This document shows, piece after piece, positions 1 to 8,639 of a DNA stretch of 64,000 bases. How positions within the stretch are numbered: position 1 is the stretch's first letter; every line of letters begins with the position of its first letter. The stretch covers positions 84,869 to 148,868 of the forward strand of contig CAUQKI010000003.1 in assembly GCA_963518955.1 (NCBI GenBank). Reading direction: 5' to 3'. The notes beneath the pieces were generated by a model. It was not told where the DNA came from, ran no database searches, and worked only from the letters and a program-made list of their open reading frames with translations. The translations under genes and the position numbers were made by a program. Source of the stretch: JABCPE02 sp963518955. GTDB taxonomy: Bacteria; Bacteroidota; Bacteroidia; Flavobacteriales; Weeksellaceae.

Positions 1-1963
1 ATTTATCAGCAGTAGACATAGTGGAATAATCCTTATTATTAAATGATGAATAAGGTGGAGTGAATTTAGCTGACAACTCTATATTAGAACCTGTAGTAGG
101 GAATATAGGGTCATATCCAGCTGAGTTTCTGCTCAAACTTACATTAAATGCAAAGTTGTTCGCTGTACCATGCGTTAGAGTTTCTTCCCCAAAATAGAAT
201 GTATAATTATTAAAACTATATCTCTGGTAAGAAAGCCCTGTATAAAGTGAAAAATAGTTATCTGGCCATTCTAGAAGTTTATTAAGCCCGACAGATGCAG
301 ACATAATGTTCAGCTTCATAGGATTACCATAATAATCAGAATATTTCACACGAGAGTGGCTGAAACTCACAGACAAAGCAGTAGGTCTCTTTCCGAAAAG
401 CCACGGCTCCACGAATGATGCGCTATAAGTCTGGAAATACTGCCCAGCCTGCGCTTGTAGAGAAAGTGTCTGTCCGTCCCCTTGAGGAATTAACTTGTTA
501 AATTTCAAGAATTTTCTCAAAGAGAAGTTGTTGAAAGTTAGCCCCAATGTACCAATGAAAGTGTTTCCACCATATCCTGCCTGAAGCTGGATTTGTGAAG
601 AACCTTTTTCCTCCAATGTCCAATGGATATCCACCGTATTATCCTGTGGATTTGGTTTTATCTCTTGACCGATTTTTTGAGGGTCAAAGAACTGCATCCC
701 CGCTAAATCAAAATAAGTTCTTTTGATATCACTCTTAGAGAAAAGTTTTCCAGGGCGCGTTCTCAAAGCACGAAGAATGACATGGTCATGGGTAGTAGTG
801 TTTCCAGACCAAGTAACCTTATTCCAAGTTGCTCTTTCACCTTCTGTGATTCGGATTTCTAAGTTGATAGAATCTCCTTCCACAGACTTTTCTATCGGAG
901 TAATGTTAGAGAAAAGATAACCACTATTCATGTATAATGATTTCAAATCAGAATCATCATCCTTACCGCCGTCTTCTCCCACTTTTTTATTAAATCCTAC
1001 AGCATCATAGATGTCTCCTTTTTTGTATCCCAACAGTCTTTGTAGTGTTTCTGTGGAGAAAACAGTGTTTCCGTAGAATTCTATATTTCCTATATAGTAT
1101 TTTTTACCTTCTTCTAATTTGACTTTGATATCAAACCCTTTATCACTTCTAGTTATGGTATCAGAAATGATTTTGGCGTCTCTGTAACCAAGTGAGTTAT
1201 AATAGCTTATCAAATTATGTTTGTCTTCCTCGTATTTTTCTTTTATTAGCTTAGAAGGCTTAAGGATACCTGCGAAAAATCTTTTTTGTTTAGTATTTTT
1301 AAATCCTTTTTTTCTAAGTTTTTTAGAAGAAACATTTTCGTTTCCTTCAAAGTTGATGCTCTGTATTTTTACTTTTTTACCTTTATCAACCTCAATAGTC
1401 CAATCAACTAGATTAGGGTCTTCTCCATTTGCTTTTTCTTGGATATTGATTTTAGCATCAGCAAACCCTTTTTTAATGTATTGCTGTGGAACTTTATTCT
1501 GAAGTGTAGAAACTAAATTTTCAGTAATTTTTGTTCCAGGTTTTAAGTCATTTTCCTTGATTAATTTTTCATTTTGGGATTTTTTAATGCCTTTTCCTGT
1601 GAATTTAATATCTTTAAGCTCCTTCAAATCCTGTAAAGCAAATTTTAGAACCACTTGTTCTCCATTTATGCTTTCTACATAAACCTCCACTTTTGAGAAA
1701 GAGTTAGTTTCCCAAAGTTTTTTGATTGCATTACTGATTCTCTGCCCAGGTATTTCCACAGATTCTCCTTTGTAGAGACCTGTAAATTTTAATATTTGTT
1801 CTGGAGTGTATTTTTTCACACCATCTACAACGATTCCTTGAAGGGTATAACTCCCACTTTGTTTTTCAGAAATTTGCGCTGTATTTTCTTTTTGAGTAAT
1901 CTGTCCTTGAACCTGAGTCACAGATGCCATCAGAAGGATGATTGGCAATATTTTAAAATTCAT
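1..1963 (-). CDS. bamA: Outer membrane assembly factor BamA (C-terminus cut by window edge)
   Basis: Central Omp85-family subunit of the machine that folds and inserts beta-barrel proteins into the outer membrane. Reading leftward from the ATG at 1961-1963, the frame stays open to position 1, about 654 codons. The N-terminus is a signal peptide (MNFKILPIILLMASVT), followed by POTRA-type repeats and then barrel strands. Near the left edge it carries the ELSAKFTPPYS-type stretch typical of flavobacterial BamA. It lies 27 bp downstream of uppS on the same strand, which matches the known PorG-UppS-Omp85 order in Bacteroidota such as Porphyromonas. The rest of the barrel lies outside the window, so its integrity cannot be judged. 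Confidence 0.95.
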   Translation of the reverse strand, partial: MNFKILPIILLMASVTQVQGQITQKENTAQISEKQSGSYTLQGIVVDGVKKYTPEQILKFTGLYKGESVEIPGQRISNAIKKLWETNSFSKVEVYVESINGEQVVLKFALQDLKELKDIKFTGKGIKKSQNEKLIKENDLKPGTKITENLVSTLQNKVPQQYIKKGFADAKINIQEKANGEDPNLVDWTIEVDKGKKVKIQSINFEGNENVSSKKLRKKGFKNTKQKRFFAGILKPSKLIKEKYEEDKHNLISYYNSLGYRDAKIISDTITRSDKGFDIKVKLEEGKKYYIGNIEFYGNTVFSTETLQRLLGYKKGDIYDAVGFNKKVGEDGGKDDDSDLKSLYMNSGYLFSNITPIEKSVEGDSINLEIRITEGERATWNKVTWSGNTTTHDHVILRALRTRPGKLFSKSDIKRTYFDLAGMQFFDPQKIGQEIKPNPQDNTVDIHWTLEEKGSSQIQLQAGYGGNTFIGTLGLTFNNFSLRKFLKFNKLIPQGDGQTLSLQAQAGQYFQTYSASFVEPWLFGKRPTALSVSFSHSRVKYSDYYGNPMKLNIMSASVGLNKLLEWPDNYFSLYTGLSYQRYSFNNYTFYFGEETLTHGTANNFAFNVSLSRNSAGYDPIFPTTGSNIELSAKFTPPYSSFNNKDYSTMSTADK

Positions 1964-1990
1964 GTGATTTTTTCTTAAATTCTACTTTTA

Positions 1991-2740
1991 CTACTTGTTT
2001 TCTAACTGCTCACTTATTTTACCGAACCGCCGTTCTTTAGTTTGATAGTCTAAAATGCACTGGAAAAAAGTTTCTTTGGTAAAGTCTGGCCATAAAACAT
2101 CTATAAACTGCATCTCTGCATAAGCAATCTGCCATAGCAGGAAATTACTAACCCGAACTTCTCCACTTGTTCTAATAAGTAAATCTACTGGTGGAATTTC
2201 CTTGGTATATAGATGCTGTTCAAAAAGTTTTTCATCAATATCATTTTCATCAATGTCTCCATTTTTTACCTTTTTACACAGTTCTTTTACAGCATTTAGT
2301 ATTTCTTTTTGTGAACCATAGCTTAGAGCCAATGTAAGATTTCCTTTGGTGTTGTTTTTTGTAAGCTCCATGATATTATAGAGCTGATTTCTTACATCTT
2401 CTGGAAGTGCTTCTAAATCTCCTATGGCACGAATTCTAATTCCTTTTGAAAAAATCTCTTCAGCCTCCTGTAACAATGTAGAAGAAAGTAGATTCATAAG
2501 CGTATCTACTTCCTCCGTTGGTCTGTTCCAGTTTTCCGTTGAAAAAGTATAAAGTGTAAGATAAGGAATACCCACTTCATTACAAGCACTGATAACCTCT
2601 CTTACAGCTTTTATGGCATTTTTATGCCCAAAAGTTCTTTCTTTATTTTGTGATTTTGCCCACCTGCCGTTACCATCCATAATGATGGCAACATGCTTGG
2701 GCAGATTATCAAAATTTAACTTTTCTTTTACAGATATCAT
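1991..2740 (-). CDS. uppS: Isoprenyl transferase (undecaprenyl diphosphate synthase)
   Basis: Cytosolic, membrane-associated cis-prenyltransferase that condenses isopentenyl diphosphate onto farnesyl diphosphate, giving the C55 carrier used for peptidoglycan and O-glycan export. At 249 residues it is the normal family length. Family motifs are visible: HVAIIMDGNGRWA near residue 17 with the catalytic Asp, the TFSTENWNRP block, and RTSGEVRVSNFLLWQIAYAE near residue 190, where E-x-R and the Arg/Ser residues bind the homoallylic diphosphate. It is the middle gene of the porG-like/uppS/bamA minus-strand operon, with 7 bp to the gene upstream and 27 bp to bamA. Confidence 0.97.
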   Translation of the reverse strand: MISVKEKLNFDNLPKHVAIIMDGNGRWAKSQNKERTFGHKNAIKAVREVISACNEVGIPYLTLYTFSTENWNRPTEEVDTLMNLLSSTLLQEAEEIFSKGIRIRAIGDLEALPEDVRNQLYNIMELTKNNTKGNLTLALSYGSQKEILNAVKELCKKVKNGDIDENDIDEKLFEQHLYTKEIPPVDLLIRTSGEVRVSNFLLWQIAYAEMQFIDVLWPDFTKETFFQCILDYQTKERRFGKISEQLENK

Positions 2741-2747
2741 TTATTTT

Positions 2748-3539
2748 TTATTTACAATAACAAGGTGGTCTTCCAAATGCGTAGGAAATACCTATTGTAA
2801 CAGAGTTTAACCAATCCTTACCTTTACCCTTGTGTCCATCCATATACTGTTGTAGAGCAGTTTCTGCAGCTGCACGGTTTGCAGGAGAAACATTGTATCT
2901 AATAGTATGATTCATCTTTTCAAGATTACTATAATCAAGATTATCAGTAAATGTATATCTAAGCATAGCCTCAGCAAAGATAGACCAATTATATCCAAAT
3001 TTGTATTTTAGACCTAAACCAAAAGGAATACCTAAAGTCACTTTCTTTTTGTGAATATTTTCTCCAGGATATGTGGTAGAAATCAAAAATCCACTACCAG
3101 ATTGTGTTATAGTAGTCATAAGGTTTGGAGAATCATACATTAACCCAGAAAGTCCAGCAAAAACATACGGACTAAATTTAGTTTCATCCTTTTTTAACTC
3201 ATCATTGATAGAGAAAAAAGCATATTCAAATAAAGCAGATGCCTCTAAAATATCATTTGAAACTTTAACTCCACCTGTATAAATGTTGTCAAAGAAAGCA
3301 ATATTATATGCTCCCTCAACTCTTATTCCTTGTCTTGGGTTTAGGTTTCTTTTGTAAAATGCGCCTATGTATGTAGGCTGAACTCTCCTATTTGTTCCTC
3401 CATCAGGAAAGGATCTTATTACACTTTTAGCATCCCCTCCAACAATTGAGTATCCACCTTTTACTCCTATTTCATGTCTTTGGGAAAATCCCATAAACAT
3501 ACACAAAGTAAACAATCCAAATGTTATGTGTTTTTTCAT
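2748..3539 (-). CDS. porG: PorG-like outer membrane beta-barrel protein (DUF6089)
   Basis: Probably a T9SS-associated outer-membrane protein. A signal peptide (MKKHITFGLFTLCMFMGFSQ) precedes HEIGVKGGYSIVGGD and a series of alternating amphipathic strands that ends in an aromatic-rich barrel strand (WLNSVTIGISYAFGRP). I start at the internal ATG 3537-3539 because it opens the signal peptide; the upstream in-frame Met would add nine residues. Position immediately upstream of uppS and bamA is the same as for PorG (PG0189) in Porphyromonas gingivalis, where PorG is an outer-membrane component of the type IX secretion machine. That function is inferred from synteny and fold, not demonstrated here. 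Confidence 0.75.
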   Translation of the reverse strand: MKKHITFGLFTLCMFMGFSQRHEIGVKGGYSIVGGDAKSVIRSFPDGGTNRRVQPTYIGAFYKRNLNPRQGIRVEGAYNIAFFDNIYTGGVKVSNDILEASALFEYAFFSINDELKKDETKFSPYVFAGLSGLMYDSPNLMTTITQSGSGFLISTTYPGENIHKKKVTLGIPFGLGLKYKFGYNWSIFAEAMLRYTFTDNLDYSNLEKMNHTIRYNVSPANRAAAETALQQYMDGHKGKGKDWLNSVTIGISYAFGRPPCYCK

Positions 3540-3570
3540 ATCTAAAATTATTTTATTTATTTTCAATTTG

Positions 3571-3598
3571 CAAATATAACTTTTTTTTAATTTATCAA
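3571..3598 (-). promoter_or_regulatory. Bacteroidota-type promoter of the porG-uppS-bamA operon
   Basis: On the minus strand a TTG (3598-3596) is followed after 17 bp by TATATTTG (3578-3571). This fits the TTG-N17..23-TAnnTTTG consensus described for Bacteroides and Flavobacterium. It lies 31 bp upstream of the preferred porG start, leaving a short A/T-rich leader. Confidence 0.7.
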
Positions 3599-3743
3599 TG
3601 TCTAAATATTGTTAAAAAACGAAAAATACTATTAAATTATTGGTTTAGAAATAAAAAATAAATTTTTATCTCTGAAAATCAATAATATATAAAATTTTAA
3701 AAACCAATTTAAATTAAAAACATGATTTTTGGCATAAATTTTG

Positions 3744-3905
3744 TAATTTTGCCCCCAATGTTATAATTAGTTTTTTTAGTTGTAGTATTTCTTTTTAATC
3801 TGTTTTGAAATACTATATTTAGAATCCTTGACCATAATTGGTCAAAAGTAGATGTTAGAATCTATTAGCCATGATCCGAGAGCCAACAAATTCTCGGATT
3901 TTTTT
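3744..3905 (+). ncRNA. Candidate structured small RNA with intrinsic terminator
   Basis: The 364 bp between the porG-like start and comEC contain no plausible ORF but are rich in dyads. A TAATTTTG -7 element lies at 3744-3751. It is followed by a perfect 9-bp stem (3783-3791 with 3807-3815), a perfect 7-bp stem with a TAAT loop (3828-3834 with 3839-3845) and a terminator stem (3874-3881 with 3892-3899) followed by T6. Such serial hairpins ending in a terminator suggest a transcript of about 145 nt. No clear -33 TTG is present. The class is unknown; it does not obviously match 6S RNA, tmRNA or SRP RNA. Confidence 0.5.
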
Positions 3906-3906
3906 A
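3874..3906 (+). terminator. Rho-independent terminator of the candidate small RNA
   Basis: An 8-bp perfect stem (ATCCGAGA with TCTCGGAT, 3874-3881/3892-3899) is followed by TTTTTTATTTTATTT. It is oriented for plus-strand transcription, although no plus-strand ORF precedes it. It abuts the stop codon of comEC on the other strand. Confidence 0.7.
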
Positions 3907-5679
3907 TTTTATTTCATAGGTGGTTTGGTTTATTTTTAGTTTAGTCACAGGTTTTACTTTTTTTATTTCTATATTTTTTATTCTTCTAGATGTAATATAG
4001 GATTTTATAACAAAGTTATTAATTTTTTCCATATCGGTCTCATTACTTACGATAAAAACAACTTTGTCTCTTTGTTTTATTGAGACAATATTTTGTTTGA
4101 AAAAAGAATGAAGTAGTATTTCTTCCTTCTTCCAAAAATAAAAATTAGTCAATATTCTGGTGAAAATGAATAACAAGATGAAGAATGAAAAACGCATGAA
4201 AGTCTTTACATTCGGTTTTTCAAAGACGCTTCTCAATAAATAAACAAGCACAAATAAAATAATGAGTTCAGGAATTTCGATAGAGACATTTTCCACGAAA
4301 CTAAAATCTGTTTTTGAGAAAAAAGCAACCATATTTAGGAAGAAGCTCGCACACCAGTCATAGATTTCTAAAAGCCAATCGGGAGTAAGTCCAATTCCAA
4401 ACAAAATAGAAACGATAAAAGAAAAAATGATGAATCCCTGTGATACCATAATGCTGACAACATTGATAAAAACAGACATTATAGAAAACTGATGAAAGTA
4501 GAATAATATCAATGGAAGAGTGGTCAGCTGGGCAGCAAGGCTCAGAGAAAAAGTATTTAGAATAAATCTTATCGCTCTGTTTTTTAGAGGTTTATAATGA
4601 TTGGTAATAGGTTTGTATAGCCAAAAAATCCCAAAAACTGCCAAAAAGCTCAACTGAAAACCTACATCGAAAAGCTGCTGAGTATCAATAGAAAGTATCA
4701 TCATCCCAGCCAAAGCCAAAGAGTGCAGGAGATTAGGCTTTCTCTGCAAAAAAATCATAATATAATAGACCGTGATCATAATGCAGGAGCGCACTACAGA
4801 ATTTCCATAATCGATGAATATCGCAAATCCCCAGATGGCCGCCAATGAAATATAAATAGGAATATTTCTGTATTTCACCGAAAAAATAGGATTTAAAACA
4901 AATAAAATCATCAAGAAAATAATCGCCATATGAGAACCCGAAATCGCCAAAATATGAATTAAACCAGTTTTGCTGAAATGATTGATGATTTCTTGGTCTA
5001 TTTCCGTTCGGTCGGCGAGGATTATTCCTTTTAAAATCGCTTTATTCTGCGGTTGGAGGCTGGATTTATCTATTCTTAAAAGCAAATCCAGTCGTTTTTG
5101 CTTTATTTTATCAGTGAAATTTACGGATTCTTTCTTTTTGAATGAAATTTCATTAGGAATAAATCCTTGATAATGAATATTTTGCCGAGCTAAATATTTT
5201 TGATAATCAAACTGAAAATCGTACTGTGGTTTTTGGGTAGGATTCAGATAAGCTTCGGCCGAATAAAAATGCAGAAAATCAAGTTCTTGTTGTTCTTTTG
5301 GGATAGAAATTACAGCCGAAAAAGGTTTTTCAAAATTGAGAATTTCAACTTCGTAGCGTTTGTTTCTTTCGTTGGAGTTCAGTTTTTTGCTGAGCTGAAA
5401 AACGATTTTCGTTGTTTTATTTTTCTCAAAATCAATGTTTTGAATAGAATTTGAATTGAGAAAATGCAGAAAAATTCCAATGCTGAAAAACAAAAATACC
5501 AAAAATGCTGATTTTAGTCTATCAAAGAAGAAATTTCGGATAAAAAATCCTGCTAAAAAGCCCACAATTCCTAAAACTAATATGGCTGCCGTTCCCCAAA
5601 AAGGGAAATCAAATTTGTCTTGAAAGAAAATTCCCAATCCAAAACTGATGGCGCAAATTAGCAAAGGTTGTTTGTTCAT
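3904..5679 (-). CDS. comEC: ComEC/Rec2-type DNA uptake channel protein
   Basis: Polytopic inner-membrane protein of natural transformation, thought to pass single-stranded DNA into the cytoplasm. Hydrophobic segments lie at the N-terminus and from about residue 230 onward. Between them is a soluble DUF4131-like region. The competence-domain signature LIHILAISGSHMAIIF lies near residue 237. At 591 residues it ends shortly after the membrane part, so the C-terminal metallo-beta-lactamase-like domain of Gram-positive ComEC is absent, as in many Bacteroidota. Its ATG overlaps the lpxB stop codon by four bases (ATGA), indicating translational coupling. Confidence 0.9.
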   Translation of the reverse strand: MNKQPLLICAISFGLGIFFQDKFDFPFWGTAAILVLGIVGFLAGFFIRNFFFDRLKSAFLVFLFFSIGIFLHFLNSNSIQNIDFEKNKTTKIVFQLSKKLNSNERNKRYEVEILNFEKPFSAVISIPKEQQELDFLHFYSAEAYLNPTQKPQYDFQFDYQKYLARQNIHYQGFIPNEISFKKKESVNFTDKIKQKRLDLLLRIDKSSLQPQNKAILKGIILADRTEIDQEIINHFSKTGLIHILAISGSHMAIIFLMILFVLNPIFSVKYRNIPIYISLAAIWGFAIFIDYGNSVVRSCIMITVYYIMIFLQRKPNLLHSLALAGMMILSIDTQQLFDVGFQLSFLAVFGIFWLYKPITNHYKPLKNRAIRFILNTFSLSLAAQLTTLPLILFYFHQFSIMSVFINVVSIMVSQGFIIFSFIVSILFGIGLTPDWLLEIYDWCASFFLNMVAFFSKTDFSFVENVSIEIPELIILFVLVYLLRSVFEKPNVKTFMRFSFFILLFIFTRILTNFYFWKKEEILLHSFFKQNIVSIKQRDKVVFIVSNETDMEKINNFVIKSYITSRRIKNIEIKKVKPVTKLKINQTTYEIK

Positions 5680-6788
5680 ATTAGTTTTGTGATGATTTCT
5701 GCAGCGCGCTCACTCGCTCCCTTACCTTCGAGGAGATGGTTTAGTTTTTCGTATTCGTTTAGGATTTTTTCTCTTTGCTCTGGATTTAAGATTTTTTTTA
5801 ATTCGGATTTTATGTTTTCTATTGTTAAATCATTTTGTATCAGTTCTTTAACGACTTCTTTGTCCATGATTAAATTGACCAAAGAAATAAATTTAATGTG
5901 TTTTACCAGTCTTTTTGCGATTTGATAAGAAACCCAGCTCCCGCGGTAGCAGACCACTTCTGGGATTTTTAGAAGGGCGGTTTCCAGCGTTGCTGTTCCA
6001 GAGGTTACCAGAGCAGCTTTGGAGGAACGAAGCAAATCATAAGTTTTATTGGACACAAAATGCACATCATCTGTTAAAAACTCATCATAAAATTCTTTTG
6101 GTAGAGAAGGTGCTCCTGCTATAACGAACTGATAATCTTTGAAATAAGGAGTTATGCTAAGCATTAAACCAAGCATTTTTCTTATTTCTTGTTTTCGGCT
6201 GCCTGGGAGTAATGCGATGATTTCCCTGCTGTCTAAGTTGTTTTGTTTCTTAAATTCTTGGCTGTCAATTGGTTTTAGGTTTGAAATGGCATCCAAAAGA
6301 GGATGTCCCACAAAGTGGGCTTTCACAGAATGTTTTTTGTAAAAATCCTCTTCGAAAGGGAGGATTACCAGCATTTCATCTACATATTTTTTGATGGTTT
6401 CTACGCGGCCTTCCTTCCAAGCCCAAAGCTGTGGAGAAATATAATATACTACTTTGATTCCTAATGATTTAGCAAATTTTGCAATTCTTAGGTTAAAACC
6501 AGGGTAATCCACCAAAATAAGGACATCTGGCTGGTGTTTTTTTATGTCTTCTTTACAAAATTTGATGTTTCTCAGAATGGTTTTAAGATTTAAAACCACT
6601 TCCAAGAATCCCATGAATGCAAGGTCTTTGTAATGTTTTACTAATGTTCCGCCTACTTCCTTCATCAGATCGCCTCCCCAAAATCTGAACTCCGCATCGG
6701 GCTCTTTTTTTAGGATAGCTTTCATCAGGTTAGAACCGTGTAAATCCCCAGAAGCTTCTCCTGAGATTATATAATATTTGTTAGACAT
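5676..6788 (-). CDS. lpxB: Lipid-A-disaccharide synthase
   Basis: GT19 inverting glycosyltransferase that joins UDP-2,3-diacylglucosamine to lipid X, forming the beta-1,6 disaccharide core of lipid A at the inner face of the cytoplasmic membrane. Visible family features are the N-terminal ISGEASGDLHGSNLM motif (residues 8-22), the YYISPQLWAWKEGR block near residue 115, the ALLPGSRKQEI motif near residue 192 and a SGTATLETALL donor-site motif near 263. Length of 370 residues is typical. It is read divergently from the DUF2480 gene from overlapping promoters and is followed directly by comEC. The other lpx genes are in a separate operon at 32-36.7 kb. Confidence 0.96.
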   Translation of the reverse strand: MSNKYYIISGEASGDLHGSNLMKAILKKEPDAEFRFWGGDLMKEVGGTLVKHYKDLAFMGFLEVVLNLKTILRNIKFCKEDIKKHQPDVLILVDYPGFNLRIAKFAKSLGIKVVYYISPQLWAWKEGRVETIKKYVDEMLVILPFEEDFYKKHSVKAHFVGHPLLDAISNLKPIDSQEFKKQNNLDSREIIALLPGSRKQEIRKMLGLMLSITPYFKDYQFVIAGAPSLPKEFYDEFLTDDVHFVSNKTYDLLRSSKAALVTSGTATLETALLKIPEVVCYRGSWVSYQIAKRLVKHIKFISLVNLIMDKEVVKELIQNDLTIENIKSELKKILNPEQREKILNEYEKLNHLLEGKGASERAAEIITKLI

Positions 6789-6789
6789 T

Positions 6790-6817
6790 TTGTTTTAGTA
6801 AAAAAGATTTATTTTTG
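6790..6817 (+). promoter_or_regulatory. Promoter of the DUF2480 gene, overlapping the lpxB promoter
   Basis: TTG at 6790-6792, a 17-bp spacer and TATTTTTG at 6810-6817 fit the Bacteroidota consensus. The -7 element ends 20 bp before the ATG at 6838. The -33 TTG lies one base upstream of the lpxB start codon on the opposite strand. Confidence 0.65.
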
Positions 6818-6819
6818 CT

Positions 6820-6848
6820 CAAATATAAATAAATAATATGTCAGAGCA
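6820..6848 (-). promoter_or_regulatory. Promoter of lpxB-comEC, overlapping the DUF2480 start
   Basis: On the minus strand TTG (6848-6846) is separated by 18 bp from TATATTTG (6827-6820). The -33 element lies inside the first codons of the divergent DUF2480 gene, and the two -7 boxes are only 2 bp apart. Confidence 0.65.
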
Positions 6849-7347
6849 AGGAGAAATTGTAAATAAAGTTGCGAATAGCGGACTGGTAAACATAGATGTT
6901 GCTGAATTTCGTCCAAAAGGGAAGCGTCTGGGTATTGACCTGAAAGACTTTCTATATGAAGGACTTATATTAAAGGAAAAAGATTTCCGCGAACAGGTGG
7001 AAAATCTAGATGTGGAAATTTATGAAAACGCCTTTGTGTATCTCTATTGTTTTACGGATGCTATCGTTCCACTTTGGGCGTATTTTTTACTCACATCTAA
7101 ATTAGAAGGCGTTGCTAAAAAGATAGTTTTTGGTTCGCTGGATGAGCTGGAATTGGTTTTGTTTCATGAAGAAATTCAGAAATTTGATTTTTCTGATTAT
7201 AAGGACAAAAGAGTTCTCATTAGAGGTTGCAGTGAAGTGGAAATTCCTACCAATGCCTATGTAGAGCTGGTTCAAAAACTGAAACCGATGGTAAAATCAT
7301 TGATGTTTGGAGAGGCCTGCAGCAGTGTTCCTATTTATAAAAAGTAA
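6838..7347 (+). CDS. DUF2480 family protein
   Basis: Cytosolic protein of 169 residues belonging to a family of unknown function found widely in Bacteroidota. Recognition rests on the N-terminal pattern NKVANSGLVNIDVAEFRPKGKR and the central AFVYLYCFTDAIVPLWAYFLL segment, together with its length. No signal peptide is present; the hydrophobic central stretch is probably a buried helix rather than a membrane anchor. The C-terminal part contains conserved-looking Cys residues (RGCSEVEIP and FGEACSSVPIYKK), which could bind metal, but this is speculation. It is a single-gene unit divergent from lpxB. Confidence 0.8.
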   Translation: MSEQGEIVNKVANSGLVNIDVAEFRPKGKRLGIDLKDFLYEGLILKEKDFREQVENLDVEIYENAFVYLYCFTDAIVPLWAYFLLTSKLEGVAKKIVFGSLDELELVLFHEEIQKFDFSDYKDKRVLIRGCSEVEIPTNAYVELVQKLKPMVKSLMFGEACSSVPIYKK

Positions 7348-7359
7348 ATCACAGAAATA

Positions 7360-7381
7360 AAAAATCCTGCAAAATGCAGGA
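7360..7381 (-). terminator. Terminator downstream of the DUF6702-like gene
   Basis: A 6-bp GC-rich stem (TCCTGC 7365-7370 with GCAGGA 7376-7381) and AAAAT loop are followed on the minus strand by a T-run (7360-7364). It separates the convergent DUF2480 and DUF6702-like genes. Confidence 0.7.
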
Positions 7382-7412
7382 CTTTACATTAAATAATATA
7401 ACAATTTCGTTC

Positions 7413-7892
7413 CTAGAAAGATACTTCTGCGGTTTCTTTCCCACGCTGGAAGGTCATGTTTTTCTGACTTCCTTTGTAGGCGATATTCACTAGGTTTAGC
7501 TGTTTAGGATATACATCCAGCAGAATGTTGTTCTTAATTTTCAATGTGGAAATACTCGCCACACCATCTACTTCAAAATAAATAAACACTGTCTCTCCGT
7601 TTACTTGGCTACCAGTAACCTTCAGAGATTTGTTTTCTCCATTCACGGCTACTGAAAAATTTTTGCCAATATATTTTGCTACTTCAGCATTAAAGCCTGC
7701 GGAACTAGCATTTACCTTTAGTGCATTTGCAATTTGCTCTGTGCTTACCTTGGTGGTAAATTTCAAAGTTTTGCTTCCCTCCACATAGTCTACTTTAGTC
7801 AATGAAGACTGGAACTGGCTCACCGCAAAACTCATTACCATAAGCAGCATTACAAAAAATCCAACAAGACTGACTTTCTTTTTAGTAATCAT
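7413..7892 (-). CDS. Exported DUF6702-like protein
   Basis: Small secreted or periplasmic protein of 159 residues. A basic N-terminus and a hydrophobic segment (residues 8-25) form a signal peptide or anchor. The mature part follows the DUF6702 pattern: a short first strand (TKVDYVEGSKTLKFTTKVSTEQIANAL) resembling the family's 'ksktleit.kif.ddle.al' opening, and an ending with a KNNILLDVYPKQLNLVNI segment. Family function is unknown. Assignment is by resemblance only. It has its own terminator downstream. Confidence 0.55.
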   Translation of the reverse strand: MITKKKVSLVGFFVMLLMVMSFAVSQFQSSLTKVDYVEGSKTLKFTTKVSTEQIANALKVNASSAGFNAEVAKYIGKNFSVAVNGENKSLKVTGSQVNGETVFIYFEVDGVASISTLKIKNNILLDVYPKQLNLVNIAYKGSQKNMTFQRGKETAEVSF

Positions 7893-7935
7893 AATCTTAA
7901 AATTTTGTTAAATAAAGGCAAAAGCCGTGCCAAAC

Positions 7936-8637
7936 TTAGAAATTCTCATGAATGGAGTATTTGTCATAGAAGGCTTTAATGTGTGAAACAGCCTCATCAG
8001 CAGTGTCTACCACTCTGAAAAGAGAGAAATTTTCTTCCGAAATTAATTTCATTTCCAGTAAAGTATTTTTGAACCAATCTAACAGCCCGCTCCAAAACTC
8101 TGAACCAACCAAAACGATAGGAAATCTGCCGATTTTCCCTGTCTGAATCAGCGTCAGCGCTTCTGAAAGTTCATCCAAAGTCCCAAAACCACCAGGCATC
8201 ACGATAAATCCTTGTGAGTATTTTATAAACATGAGTTTTCTAATGAAAAAATAGTCAAACTCCATGCTGTATAATTTGTCTATATAAGGATTCAGGTGCT
8301 GCTCGAAAGGAAGTTCTATATTGAGACCGATGGATTTTCCTCCGCTTTCTTTGGCTCCTTTGTTTCCAGCTTCCATGATTCCTGGACCGCCGCCAGTGAT
8401 GACACCAAAGCCCAGTTCTGTGATTTTTTGGGCAATTTCCTCTGTCATCTTATAATATTTGGTGTCTGGCTTTATCCTTGCTGACCCAAATATAGACACG
8501 CAAGGTCCCATTTTCTGCATTTTTTCATAACCAGAGACTATTTCTCCCATTATCTTAAAGACCATCCAGCTGTCTTTGGTGGCCTGTTCGCTCCAAGTTT
8601 TTTGTCTAAAACTTTCTCTTAAAATTTCTTCTTCCAT
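7936..8637 (-). CDS. LOG family (TIGR00730) Rossmann-fold protein
   Basis: Probable nucleotide 5'-monophosphate phosphoribohydrolase of the LOG/PpnN type, which cleaves a nucleotide into free base and ribose 5-phosphate. The two diagnostic motifs are intact: GVITGGGPGIMEAGNKGA near residue 78 and VMPGGFGTLDELSEAL near residue 147. Length of 233 residues is normal for the family. The upstream murU-like gene ends (on the plus map) only 2 bp away from this start, so the two are either co-transcribed or simply packed. The true substrate in bacteria of this group is not established. Confidence 0.85.
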   Translation of the reverse strand: MEEEILRESFRQKTWSEQATKDSWMVFKIMGEIVSGYEKMQKMGPCVSIFGSARIKPDTKYYKMTEEIAQKITELGFGVITGGGPGIMEAGNKGAKESGGKSIGLNIELPFEQHLNPYIDKLYSMEFDYFFIRKLMFIKYSQGFIVMPGGFGTLDELSEALTLIQTGKIGRFPIVLVGSEFWSGLLDWFKNTLLEMKLISEENFSLFRVVDTADEAVSHIKAFYDKYSIHENF

Positions 8638-8639
8638 TT

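Noticed and set aside
3744..3905. Identification of the small RNA as 6S RNA
   Set aside because: No long rod-like duplex with a central bulge; instead several short independent hairpins.
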